Part shown: piece by piece, positions 1 through 6,907 of the stretch | Layout: each line of letters starts with the position of its first letter | How positions within the stretch are numbered: position 1 is the stretch's first letter | Notes under the pieces: generated by a model | Seen by the model: only the letters and a program-made list of their open reading frames with translations | What the model was told of the DNA's origin: nothing | Databases searched by the model: none | Program-made: the position numbers and the translations under genes | NCBI GenBank assembly: GCA_031376485.1 | Contig: JANMDV010000183.1 | Span: 1-7,129 of the forward strand | Reading direction: 5' to 3' | Length of the DNA: 7,129 nt | Source of the DNA: CALMEC01 sp031376485 | GTDB lineage: Bacteria; Actinomycetota; Thermoleophilia; Miltoncostaeales; Miltoncostaeaceae

Positions 1-627
1 GCGGGCATGACGAAGCGGAGTGACGCCATCCCGGTCGGCCAGGTTGACGTCGGCGCCCGCCTCGATCAGCAAGCCGACGACCTGGATGTGCTCCGGACCT
101 CCATCACCCAGGATGACCGCCTCGAGGAGCGCGGTCCACCCCAGGTCGTTGACGTGATCGATGGGGATGTCGGGACGCGCGAGGATGGCGCGCACCACCT
201 CGACGAAGCCGCGGTCGGACGCGGCGATCAACGGCGTCCCCCCGAAGCGCTTGGTGCCGATCCGATCGGCGCCACGATCGAGCAGCAGACCGACCAGCTC
301 GGGGTTGTCACTGAGCGCCGCGACGGGGTATGCGGTCTCGCCCTTGGCATCGGCCGCGTTGACATCCGCACCGGCATCGAGCAGCGCCCGTGCCGCTGCG
401 GTCATCTGCTCCTGCGCAGCGATGATCAGCGGCGTCCGACCAGACCCGTCGCGCGCATCGACATCCGCGCCGGCCGCGACCAACGAGCGGATCGCCGACA
501 CATCACCGGTCCGCGCAGCCGCGAACAGCGCGCTGTCGGGGTCCCGCTCGCCATCACCGCCACCGCATCCGACGAGCAAGCCAAGCAGCACGAGTGCGGC
601 GAGAACACTCCGCGGCCCCCGGTGCAT
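1..627 (-). CDS. Ankyrin-repeat lipoprotein (3' end cut by window edge)
   Basis: This reading frame is open from its start to the left edge, giving 209 residues with no stop. The N-terminus has basic residues (MHRGPRS), a hydrophobic stretch at about 8-19 and a lipobox LLVGC with Cys21, followed by a Gly-rich linker. It should therefore be exported and lipid-anchored on the outer face of the membrane. From about residue 31 onward there are five or six ankyrin repeats, seen as recurring GADV(D/N)-D-G-TPL units near 53-67, 86-100, 119-133 and 191-205. The segment TALLEAVILGDGG (165-177) is typical of a widespread bacterial secreted ankyrin family. Probably only a short C-terminus is missing. 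Ankyrin repeats bind proteins; the partner is unknown. An in-frame GTG at 633 overlaps the TGA of the upstream membrane-protein gene (GTGA), so the start may be GTG 633 or ATG 627. Either way the two genes look translationally coupled and co-transcribed. Confidence 0.93.
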   Translation of the reverse strand, partial: MHRGPRSVLAALVLLGLLVGCGGGDGERDPDSALFAAARTGDVSAIRSLVAAGADVDARDGSGRTPLIIAAQEQMTAAARALLDAGADVNAADAKGETAYPVAALSDNPELVGLLLDRGADRIGTKRFGGTPLIAASDRGFVEVVRAILARPDIPIDHVNDLGWTALLEAVILGDGGPEHIQVVGLLIEAGADVNLADRDGVTPLRHAR

Positions 628-629
628 GC

Positions 630-1946
630 TCACTGCGAGGGCGCGTCGGCCCCGTTGGCGGGGTCGACGGGAGGCGGCTTTTCGACGCCGAACTGAACTT
701 CCAAGCGCAAGATGCGCGACCCCTCCATCGCCAACACCGTCAACGCGATCCCGGCGGCGTGGATGACATCGCCGACGACGGGGTGACGCCCGAGCTCGCC
801 GAAGACGATGCCGGCCATGGTGTTGAAGTCCTCGCCGTCGATTTTGGTGTCGAACTCCTCGTTGAAGTCGTCGATCGAGAACGTCCCGTCGATACGGATG
901 CGGTCCTCGTCGATACGCTCGACACGGGTGTCCGGCAGGTCGAACTCGTCCTCGATCTCGCCGACGATCTCCTCGAGCAGGTCCTCAAGCGTCACGATGC
1001 CTTGCGTGACCCCGTACTCGTCGACCACGATCGCCATGTGTTGCTTGGTGCGGCGGAAATCCGCCAGGAGCGCGGCCAGGTCTTTGGTCTCGGGCACGAC
1101 GTACGGTTTGCGCAGGATCGACTCCAGGTCGACTTCTTCGACCCCGTTGGCATAGACCGCCGAGAACAGATCGCGCACGTGGAGCACACCCAGTACGTGG
1201 TCAAGGCTCTCCCGGTAGACGGGGTACCGCGTGTACGGCGAGTCCACGACCGCCGCCAGCAGCTCGGTTGGGGGAAGATCCACGAACACCGCAACCATCG
1301 CCGGCCGCGGCACCATGACCTCCTCCACCTCTTTGCCTGCAAAGTCGAAGACCTTGTAGAGCATCTCCTCCTCCGCCTGCTCGATCTCGCCCACGTCCTC
1401 GGCCGCGGCCACCGAGTGCAGGATGTCCTCGCGGGTGTAGGTGATCATTCCGGCCGGTGCGGGCTTGATGCCCATCAAGCGCAGGACCGCTCCCGCGGAC
1501 TTCTGCAGGACCCAGACGATGGGGTACAGGAACTTGGCCAGGAAGTTGATGGGCACGGCCAATGCGACGGCAATCGCCTCGGCCTTCTGCAGCGCCAGTG
1601 CCTTGGGGATGAGCTCGCCCAGCGCGACCGACAAGTACGTCAGCACGATGAACGCAATCGCGAACGCCAGGGATCTGGGCAGAAAGTCCACGTATCCCGA
1701 GACAAGTGGCTGGCCGATAGCACCGAGCGCGATACCGAACACCGTGATCGCAATCTGCACCGTCGAGATCAGCCGCACCGGCTCGTCCATCAGGCGTAAT
1801 GCGATGCGCGCGCTGCGTCCGCCCTTCTCGACCCGCTCCTCCAGGCGATGACGGCGCGCGGTGACGAGGGCGTACTCGGCCGCCACGAAGATCGCGTTGC
1901 CGAGTACGAGCAGCAGCACCGACCCGATCCGCAGGGCGTCACTCAT
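630..1946 (-). CDS. CNNM/CorC-family membrane protein (DUF21, CBS pair, CorC_HlyC domain)
   Basis: The product is 438 residues, a normal length for the family often labelled 'hemolysin' or 'magnesium and cobalt efflux protein CorC'. The domains are in the usual order. An N-terminal DUF21 membrane domain (about 1-185) has hydrophobic segments near 5-28, 60-85, 92-112 and 125-150 and the hallmark GELIPK at 110-115. A cytosolic CBS pair (about 206-325) includes the signature MVPRP at 211-215. The CorC_HlyC transporter-associated domain covers about 340-420. Characterised relatives move or sense Mg2+ with nucleotide bound to the CBS pair; 'hemolysin' is a misleading historical label. ATG 1946 is preferred because a G-rich stretch lies just upstream (about 1950-1955). 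An in-frame GTG at 1961 would add five residues (VRGGI) and is the alternative. The gene is first of a minus-strand pair and its stop abuts the start of the ankyrin lipoprotein. Substrate specificity cannot be read from sequence. Confidence 0.96.
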   Translation of the reverse strand: MSDALRIGSVLLLVLGNAIFVAAEYALVTARRHRLEERVEKGGRSARIALRLMDEPVRLISTVQIAITVFGIALGAIGQPLVSGYVDFLPRSLAFAIAFIVLTYLSVALGELIPKALALQKAEAIAVALAVPINFLAKFLYPIVWVLQKSAGAVLRLMGIKPAPAGMITYTREDILHSVAAAEDVGEIEQAEEEMLYKVFDFAGKEVEEVMVPRPAMVAVFVDLPPTELLAAVVDSPYTRYPVYRESLDHVLGVLHVRDLFSAVYANGVEEVDLESILRKPYVVPETKDLAALLADFRRTKQHMAIVVDEYGVTQGIVTLEDLLEEIVGEIEDEFDLPDTRVERIDEDRIRIDGTFSIDDFNEEFDTKIDGEDFNTMAGIVFGELGRHPVVGDVIHAAGIALTVLAMEGSRILRLEVQFGVEKPPPVDPANGADAPSQ

Positions 1947-2077
1947 GATGCCCCCGCGCACGGGGTGCCGATACTCGGCGGGGTGTCGCCGTCCACTAGG
2001 TGGGAAAGTATAGGTGACTCTCCGGCGACGATGCCGTTCGGCGATATCCGCAGTGACCTGCTACCAATTCCACCCGG
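1947..2077. promoter_or_regulatory. Divergent intergenic region between CNNM and VanW genes
   Basis: This region separates two divergent genes, so it must hold promoters for both strands. The best -10-like hexamer is TATACT on the minus strand (2007-2012), matching the consensus in five of six bases and leaving a leader of roughly 55 nt before ATG 1946. I found no good -35 partner for it. No convincing promoter or Shine-Dalgarno sequence is visible for the plus-strand gene. A small GC hairpin (CGGCG at 1976-1980, CGCCG at 1987-1991) is present but short enough to be chance. Confidence 0.35.
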
Positions 2078-3994
2078 ATGACGCATGACGAGGATGCCAC
2101 CGGACCGCTGCAGACGATACGCGGGTCCGTCGACCGCGACGCTCGTCGAGAGGATCGCCACCGGCTTCGGCGGCGGCGCCGGCAGCAGACTGTGGGGGCC
2201 GTTGCCCTGGGCGCGATCGCGCTGAGCATCGCAGGTCTCCTGGCATCGACAGGTGACGGCATCCCCGCCAAGGTTTCGGTCGGTGGCATCGATGTCGGCG
2301 GCCTGAGCATCGATGATGCCCGCGCCCGGTTGGCCGGGCACGCGAAGACCGTGCTCGACGGACAGGTACGGCTGACGATTGCCGAAGAGCCCACGTTTTC
2401 GATGCGCGTTCCCGCCGACACGGTGGCCTCGCGCCCGCGCCTGGACGAGGCCGTCGCTGCCGCTCGCTCCTCCCGGGGCCCGGTCGGCACGGCTCTGGCC
2501 CGCCTGGGGCTTGCCGGGCGCAAAGAGTTGCCGCTGCGGTTCACGGTGCCAAGGGATGGGCTGAACCGTGTCATCCGTGATGTACACGCCAAGATCGGAC
2601 GCGAGCCGGTCTCGGCGACTGTCGCCGTTCAAGGACGGCAGATCGTGACCACACCGGCCAAGGCGGGTCGCACCATCGATCGTGCATCCCTTGCCGAACG
2701 ATTCGCGACGGTCCCGGCGTCAGTCGAGCTCCCTGTCCGCGCCGCCCGCCCGCCCGGCGACGACGACGATGCGGCACGCGCCCGCGACCTGGCGGTGCGC
2801 ATCACCGCCCGAGCCCGCGAGGTCACGCTGGGAGAACGCAGTGCGCCCCTCGTTCCGGCGCTTGTCCGCAAGGCGCTGCGGTTCCCGTTGCGCAAGGACA
2901 CGATCGCCGTCGAGCTCGATCCCGACATCCTGCGCGCGACGTTGCTACGACCTCTGGCGGTCAACGAACGCACCCCGGTCGACGCGCGGCTCGAGATCCG
3001 GGGCAATCGTGTCGCAGTGATACCGGCCAAGCTCGGACGCCGCCTCGACGTCCGGGGGCTCAGCTCCGCCATCGTGGCGACACCCGACGCGCTCAGCGTC
3101 GTTGCGACCGTCGCAACGACGCGGGCTGAGTTCACCACCGCGGACGCCAGGGCCCTTGGCATCAAGGAGAAGGTGTCGGAATTCACGACCCCGTACCAGT
3201 GCTGTCCCCCGCGCGTCACCAACATCCGACGTGGCGCGCAGATCCTGGACGGCACCATCATCCCTGCCGGCAATCGGTTCTCACTCAACGACGCGCTCGG
3301 CGAGCGCACCACCGGGCGCGGGTTCGTCGAGGCGCCGGCGATCGCCGCGGGGGAGCTTGTTGACTCGGTGGGCGGAGGGGTCAGCCAGATCGCGACAACC
3401 ACGTACAACGCCGCGTTCTTCGCCGGACTCGAACTGCAAGCCCATACCCCCCATGAGTTCTACATCTCGCGGTACCCGATGGGACGCGAGGCGACGGTCT
3501 CGTGGCGTCAGCCCGACCTGGTGTTTCGCAACGACTGGCCATCCGCGCTCCTGATGTCGGTGCGTGCCGCAAGCAACGGCATCACGGTCGCGTTCTACTC
3601 GTCCAAGCTCGGACGGCGAGTCGAGACGACCACCGGTCAGCCGACCGACTACACCGAGCCGAAGACGATCGAGCGCAAGAAACCCGACCTGCCGCCCGGA
3701 ACGCGCACGGTCGTACAGGCCGCAGGACCCAGAGGATTCTCGATCAGCTACACGCGCAAGGTGTACCGGGGCAACACGCTCAAGAGCAACCGGACGTTCA
3801 GCTGGAGATACCGGCCCGAGAACGCAATCGTCGAGGTTGGTCCACCTGCGCCTCAGGAGCCCGACGTGCCCGATCCGACGCCGCCGACCGGGACGACGAC
3901 AACGCCGAAGCCCACGCCGACGACGCCGACCTCGCCCAACCCCGCCCCCACGCCCACGACGCCGGGAGGCGTGACACCCCCTACATCGCCATGA
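2078..3994 (+). CDS. VanW-family membrane-anchored cell-wall protein
   Basis: The 638-residue product has a cytosolic Arg-rich N-terminus (RLRRRRRQQ, 29-37) and one membrane segment at about 38-57, so the rest lies outside the cell. Residues 63-350 hold two repeated regions like the peptidoglycan-binding-like domains (PG_binding_4 type) that precede VanW domains. They are seen in the phrases TPAKAGRTID (192-201) and IPAKLGRRLD (315-324). The VanW domain spans about 364-500 with recognisable motifs PPRVTNI (377-383), GTIIPAGNRFSLND (392-405) and GGGVSQIATTTYNA (432-445). A G5-like region follows at about 539-587. The last 50 residues are Pro/Thr-rich low complexity, probably a wall-spanning tail. 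VanW proteins occur in some glycopeptide-resistance clusters, but most chromosomal copies, like this one with no van genes nearby, have no known biochemical role; no resistance function is implied. ATG 2078 is the first start after an in-frame TGA at 2054-2056. No clear ribosome site precedes it. Confidence 0.95.
   Translation: MTHDEDATGPLQTIRGSVDRDARREDRHRLRRRRRQQTVGAVALGAIALSIAGLLASTGDGIPAKVSVGGIDVGGLSIDDARARLAGHAKTVLDGQVRLTIAEEPTFSMRVPADTVASRPRLDEAVAAARSSRGPVGTALARLGLAGRKELPLRFTVPRDGLNRVIRDVHAKIGREPVSATVAVQGRQIVTTPAKAGRTIDRASLAERFATVPASVELPVRAARPPGDDDDAARARDLAVRITARAREVTLGERSAPLVPALVRKALRFPLRKDTIAVELDPDILRATLLRPLAVNERTPVDARLEIRGNRVAVIPAKLGRRLDVRGLSSAIVATPDALSVVATVATTRAEFTTADARALGIKEKVSEFTTPYQCCPPRVTNIRRGAQILDGTIIPAGNRFSLNDALGERTTGRGFVEAPAIAAGELVDSVGGGVSQIATTTYNAAFFAGLELQAHTPHEFYISRYPMGREATVSWRQPDLVFRNDWPSALLMSVRAASNGITVAFYSSKLGRRVETTTGQPTDYTEPKTIERKKPDLPPGTRTVVQAAGPRGFSISYTRKVYRGNTLKSNRTFSWRYRPENAIVEVGPPAPQEPDVPDPTPPTGTTTTPKPTPTTPTSPNPAPTPTTPGGVTPPTSP
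3092..3130 (+). other. Strong intragenic hairpin within the VanW gene
   Basis: A perfect 12 bp inverted repeat (3096-3107 and 3111-3122) is separated by only 3 nt (CCG). The pairing extends by four more base pairs, CTCA at 3092-3095 with TGAG at 3127-3130, across a four-base bulge. It lies in codons 339-351, coding LSVVATVATTRAE, in the linker between the repeated N-terminal region and the VanW domain. No T-run follows on either strand, so it is not a standard intrinsic terminator. The structure is seen directly; any role (mRNA structure, ribosome pausing, DNA-binding site) is unknown. Confidence 0.6.
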
Positions 3995-3999
3995 GCGGC

Positions 4000-4031
4000 A
4001 GCGACCCGGATGCCCACGCACCCGGGTCGCT
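4000..4031. terminator. Hairpin between convergent genes, likely bidirectional terminator
   Basis: Perfect 10 bp arms (AGCGACCCGG at 4000-4009, CCGGGTCGCT at 4022-4031) flank a 12 nt loop. They sit in the 51 bp gap between the VanW stop (3992-3994) and the stop of the convergent secreted-protein gene (4046-4048). Neither side has a proper U-tract, as is common in high-GC actinobacteria. A transcription-ending role for both genes is inferred from position and structure. Confidence 0.65.
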
Positions 4032-4045
4032 CCCGATGTCCTTAC

Positions 4046-5065
4046 TTACTCGATACTGAAGACGGGGCAGTTGATGATGGCCCCGATAGCGCCCCACGAT
4101 CCTGCGGGTCCACCGATCTGACCGTCGGCCGCAAGGTCCTGGATGTCGTCGAAGTCCGTCTGGCGGGTGTTGCGACCCGCTGCGACCGCGTCAGCCGACC
4201 ACACCGACAGATGGGCGTCCCAGAGCGGGCTGTACTCGTTCTGACGGGGACGCGACTGCACGACGTTGAGCGGGCCACCCTCGCCGAGCAGGGCGGAGCT
4301 GAGTCCCTGACGGTTCGGATTGGCGACACCGGTCTGCCCGTTGGCGAACGGCGCGATGCCGCTGCGCGCAGACGTCTTCTTGTCGTTCGAGCCGAGGCCG
4401 GGCGCGGCGTTGAGGTTCGGCGCGAACGTCGCGCCCTCAAGCGCCGCAATACCGGCGTCGGACGCGTCGAACGAGACGTAGTAGACCTCTTTGCCATCAT
4501 AGAAGCCCTCGGCCTCGGCAAACGTCGCCACACCGCCGCTGATCGGCGCCGTGAGCTTGTCGTGAGCGCCGGTGGCGTTCATGACGTGGGGAGCGTTGAT
4601 GACCGTCCCGTTGGGAAGTTGGACCAACGGGCTGTAGCCCGCCTGGCCGACCGCTCCCGGGATTGCGGCCGCAGGCGGAAAGCCACCCGGCCCGGGCGTG
4701 ACCACGTGCTCGGGCGAGAAGTCGACCGTGTCCGCGACGTGGAGCACGCCGGCGCCGTCATACCAACCGCGTTGCACGGCGGCAGTGCCGCGGGCGTTGG
4801 CGAGCTTCGGCGAGTAGTTGACACCCCGCGCCTTGGCATCCTTCTTATCCGACGACTCGGTGACGACGTACGAGGCGCGCTCGCCGTCATCGTCGATCGC
4901 ACGATGCACGCGCAGGGTGGCCTGGTCGGTCGTGGTGTTCTCTTGCGCACTCGTGATGAAGAGCTTGCGCTCGTCGCCGCTTGCGCTGCCGGATGCAACG
5001 GCAGGCGCGGTAGTGGCGAGCGATAGCGCCAGGGCGATCCCGGCGCGGCGAAGACTGCGTCGCAT
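4046..5065 (-). CDS. Secreted protein of unknown function with repeated YSP/YDG motifs
   Basis: The 339-residue product starts with a classic Sec signal peptide: RRSLRR, a hydrophobic core at about 9-20, and a likely cleavage after AVA (22-24) or nearby. No membrane segment or lipobox follows, so it should be released or remain in the cell wall. The mature part is acidic and Gly/Ala/Asn-rich, with a single Cys (333). Motifs recur along the chain: YSPKL (84-88), GWYDG (100-104), YSPLV (144-148), GFYDG (187-191), FAPNL (214-218) and YSPLW (278-282). This suggests an internally duplicated, probably beta-rich fold. I associate the YSPLW and YYVSFDASD (195-203) phrases with a family of uncharacterised secreted proteins, but I can assign no function. 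An AAGGAGGA Shine-Dalgarno sequence four nt upstream fixes ATG 5065. The gene stands alone, convergent with the VanW gene and divergent from the methyltransferase. Confidence 0.92.
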   Translation of the reverse strand: MRRSLRRAGIALALSLATTAPAVASGSASGDERKLFITSAQENTTTDQATLRVHRAIDDDGERASYVVTESSDKKDAKARGVNYSPKLANARGTAAVQRGWYDGAGVLHVADTVDFSPEHVVTPGPGGFPPAAAIPGAVGQAGYSPLVQLPNGTVINAPHVMNATGAHDKLTAPISGGVATFAEAEGFYDGKEVYYVSFDASDAGIAALEGATFAPNLNAAPGLGSNDKKTSARSGIAPFANGQTGVANPNRQGLSSALLGEGGPLNVVQSRPRQNEYSPLWDAHLSVWSADAVAAGRNTRQTDFDDIQDLAADGQIGGPAGSWGAIGAIINCPVFSIE

Positions 5066-5183
5066 GCGTCCTCCTTGGACGTTGGTTGCGTGACGACAGC
5101 GACGCTACGAAGGGAATGTGAACCCCGGCTTACGCGCGCCGGAACTCGCCGTAATACGAACGGGCCGGTGCGATGATGGACGC
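5066..5183. promoter_or_regulatory. Divergent intergenic region, secreted protein / methyltransferase
   Basis: The 118 bp between two divergent starts must contain promoters for both. I see an inverted repeat CCGGC (5125-5129) / GCCGG (5138-5142) with an 8 nt loop, and an AT-rich TAATAC (5152-5157) that could be a poor -10 for the plus strand. Neither has strong flanking elements, so no promoter is claimed. Confidence 0.3.
5069..5076 (-). promoter_or_regulatory. Strong Shine-Dalgarno site of the secreted-protein gene
   Basis: AAGGAGGA on the minus strand lies four nt before ATG 5065. It is by far the best ribosome-binding site in the window. It settles the start codon and suggests efficient translation of the secreted protein. 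Confidence 0.85.
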
Positions 5184-5816
5184 ATGTGCCGCGCGATTCC
5201 TGGTCGGGTCCGGGCCTGGCTCTACGACGTCACGATGCGGCGCGTCGAACAGGGTGGCCTGGCGACGCTCCGCAGCGATCTGGTCAGCCGGGCGCACGGA
5301 CGGACGCTCGAGATCGGTGCGGGGACCGGCGCCAACGTGCGCTTCTCCCCGGCGGCGGCATCACCACTCGTTCTGACCGATCCCGATCCTCACAAGCTGA
5401 ACCGCCTGCGCCACCGCGTCGACCGCATCCGGCCGGACGCGCAGATCGTCAGCGCCCAGGCCCAATCGCTCCCGTTCCCGGATGCCGCCTTCGACACGGT
5501 CGTCGCCACACTTGTGCTGTGCAGCGTCCCGAACCAGGCCGAAGCCCTGGCCGAGGTGCGGCGCGTGCTTCGCCCCGGCGGCCTGTTCCTCTTCGTCGAG
5601 CACGTTCGCTCGGATGACCCGCGGATCGCACGTCGCCAGGACCGCTGGCGCCCGATGTGGCGCGCCATCGCCGGAGGCTGCGAGCCAAACCGTGACACCA
5701 CCGCTGCCATCACCGCTGCGGGGTTCGACCTGACCGAGCTCCGGCGCGGCCGCATGCCCGCCGCCCCGTCGATCGTACGTCCACTCGCAATCGGTATCGC
5801 CATCCGCCGGGCGTGA
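5184..5816 (+). CDS. Class I SAM-dependent methyltransferase (METTL7/TMT1-like)
   Basis: The 210-residue single-domain product transfers a methyl group from S-adenosylmethionine. Motif I is LEIGAGTG (42-49), which binds SAM. The acidic strand-2 end TDPDP (65-69) places an Asp for the ribose hydroxyls. FDTVVATLVLCSV (103-115) is motif II/IV, and RVLRPGG (127-133) then EHV (139-141) is motif III. The C-terminal GGC-NRDT (164-172) and the TLVLCSV-N pattern recall animal METTL7A/B (TMT1A/B), which methylate alkyl thiols, and their many bacterial homologues; substrate identity here is inference only. Length fits this small family. ATG 5184 is preferred because AWLYDVTM (11-18) is the usual N-terminus. 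An in-frame GTG at 5118 would add 22 residues unlike the family and consume most of the promoter space. The ribosome site is weak. No signal peptide is visible. Confidence 0.95.
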   Translation: MCRAIPGRVRAWLYDVTMRRVEQGGLATLRSDLVSRAHGRTLEIGAGTGANVRFSPAAASPLVLTDPDPHKLNRLRHRVDRIRPDAQIVSAQAQSLPFPDAAFDTVVATLVLCSVPNQAEALAEVRRVLRPGGLFLFVEHVRSDDPRIARRQDRWRPMWRAIAGGCEPNRDTTAAITAAGFDLTELRRGRMPAAPSIVRPLAIGIAIRRA

Positions 5817-6004
5817 GAGGTCGGTGGTCAACGAGCGCGGACGGCGCGTCGTCGTGAGCAGGACGAAGCGGACGTCGCAAACAGTGCCGGAGATGCCGCC
5901 GTCATCAAGAAGCGGGGGGCGAGGTATTCGAGCTGTCTCGTCGAGCATTCCTGTCGGCGCTCCAGCCGCCCGAAAGCCCGGATATCACTGCGGTGAGGAG
6001 ACCG
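5817..6004. other. Intergenic gap between convergent methyltransferase and LysR genes
   Basis: This 188 bp gap lies between two convergent stops. Short frames cross it, but their products have no recognisable motif and depend on antisense extension. I find no strong stem-loop with a T-run, so the termination signals for the two genes are not evident. Confidence 0.4.
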
Positions 6005-6907
6005 TCACTGGTTGGCGGAACCCTCTCGGTGCGAGGACCCGAGGATCGCATCCGAGACGAGACGGGACGCGTGGGTCAGATCTGACAGCGGCGGGGAGAT
6101 CAGGTCGAAGCGTGCGAACAGGTCCTCGGCCTCGAGCGTCGTGATACGTAACATTCCGGCACGGACATACGGTTCGACGAAGCGGCGTGACAGGAACCCC
6201 ACTCCGTGTCCTGCGGCACTCGTGGAGACGACGCCGAGGGTGCTCCCGATCTCGACGGATTTGCGTGGCCATAGTCCGGCCGCTTCGAGGGCGCGCTCGA
6301 CCGTTGCTCGCACTCCAGATCCGGCTGCCTGCCAGACGACGGTCAGCTGCTGGACGGCGGCGAGGGGTATTCGATCGGGGATGGCATCGTGTGCGTGGGC
6401 GACGACGATCTCGTCGACCAGAACCGGGCGGCGCAGCAGGTCATCGTCGGGTCGCTCCGGCGAGCCGACCGCCGCGGCCAGGTCCGCCTCCCCTGTGATG
6501 ACCCGCTGCACCGCGGAGGTCGCATCACACGGAGTGACGCGCAGGTCGATATCCGAGTGGGTCAGGACTGCGGCAGTCGCACGCGGCAGTACGAGCGGCA
6601 CCGCCGCCTCCGAAACCGCGAGGGCGCAGCGAAGCTCCTGCGAGGTCGGCGTTGCGATCGCGTGGCGAGCCCGCTGCATCGCCCGCGCAACCGCGCGCGC
6701 GTGAGGCAGCAGCGCCTCCCCCGCCGGCGTCAGGGCGATGCCGCGGGAGGTCGGCATGTAGAGCTTCCGTCCCGCGAGTGCCTGCAAGCTCCTGAGCCGT
6801 GCCGACACTGCGGGTTGGCTGACTGAGAGTTCTCTTGCGGCCGCGGTGACGGTACCGTGATCGACGACAGCCGCGAACACGGCGAGCTGGTCAGCGCTGA
6901 AAACCAT
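6005..6907 (-). CDS. LysR-family transcriptional regulator
   Basis: At 300 residues this is a standard full-length LysR-type regulator. The winged helix-turn-helix occupies about 4-63, with the diagnostic AAARELSVSQPAVSARLRSL (22-41) and LTPAGEALLPHA (59-70), followed by the linker helix to about 88. The effector-binding domain covers about 91-290 and contains GEADLAAAVG (139-148) and GSGVRATVERALEAAGL (196-212). The latter resembles the GSGTR loop of the CysL/YeiE/CbbR branch, several of whose members respond to sulfur or nitrogen metabolites. ATG 6907 has an AAGGTGA ribosome site four nt upstream (6912-6918). The gene is divergent from a rhodanese-like gene 70 bp away, the usual arrangement in which a LysR regulator controls its neighbour and itself. 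The target and ligand are inferred from position, not shown. Confidence 0.97.
   Translation of the reverse strand: MVFSADQLAVFAAVVDHGTVTAAARELSVSQPAVSARLRSLQALAGRKLYMPTSRGIALTPAGEALLPHARAVARAMQRARHAIATPTSQELRCALAVSEAAVPLVLPRATAAVLTHSDIDLRVTPCDATSAVQRVITGEADLAAAVGSPERPDDDLLRRPVLVDEIVVAHAHDAIPDRIPLAAVQQLTVVWQAAGSGVRATVERALEAAGLWPRKSVEIGSTLGVVSTSAAGHGVGFLSRRFVEPYVRAGMLRITTLEAEDLFARFDLISPPLSDLTHASRLVSDAILGSSHREGSANQ

Noticed and set aside
7..696. Plus-strand open frame (229 codons) at the left edge
   Set aside because: It is antisense to clear ankyrin repeats on the minus strand and has no recognisable features.
1463..1480. 8 bp inverted repeat with 2 nt loop (GCTTGATG/CATCAAGC) inside the CNNM gene
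   Set aside because: A perfect repeat of this size is not rare by chance in 7 kb, and it codes the ordinary sequence LMGIK.
594..1799. Long plus-strand open frame (401 codons) opposite the CNNM gene
   Set aside because: The product is rich in Arg, His, Asp and Gln with no domain, while the opposite strand gives a complete, textbook DUF21-CBS-CorC protein. It is a GC-driven shadow.
2629..3408. Minus-strand open frames (including 1943-2632) opposite the VanW gene
   Set aside because: Their Ser/Arg/Ala-rich composition is typical of antisense frames in GC-rich genes. The plus-strand VanW motifs are unambiguous.
3880..3990. Repetitive ACG/CCG/CCC tract that looks like a microsatellite
   Set aside because: It encodes the Pro/Thr-rich tail of the VanW protein. 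The units are irregular and explained by amino-acid bias.
2078..3994. Glycopeptide-resistance cluster suggested by the VanW domain
   Set aside because: No vanH/A/X/R/S-like genes are present, and VanW domains are widespread in bacteria without resistance.
4010..5026. Long plus-strand open frame (338 codons) opposite the secreted-protein gene
   Set aside because: It has abnormal Arg/Gly/Val composition and no signal or motif. It starts before and overlaps the convergent terminator hairpin. The minus strand has a signal peptide and a strong ribosome site.
5361..5948. Minus-strand open frame (195 codons) over the methyltransferase and into the gap
   Set aside because: Most of it is antisense to the methyltransferase core, and the unique part in the gap has no recognisable motif.
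5824..6144. Possible small plus-strand gene (106 codons) after the methyltransferase
   Set aside because: It has no ribosome site and an Arg/Ser-rich composition, and its 3' third is antisense to the LysR gene.
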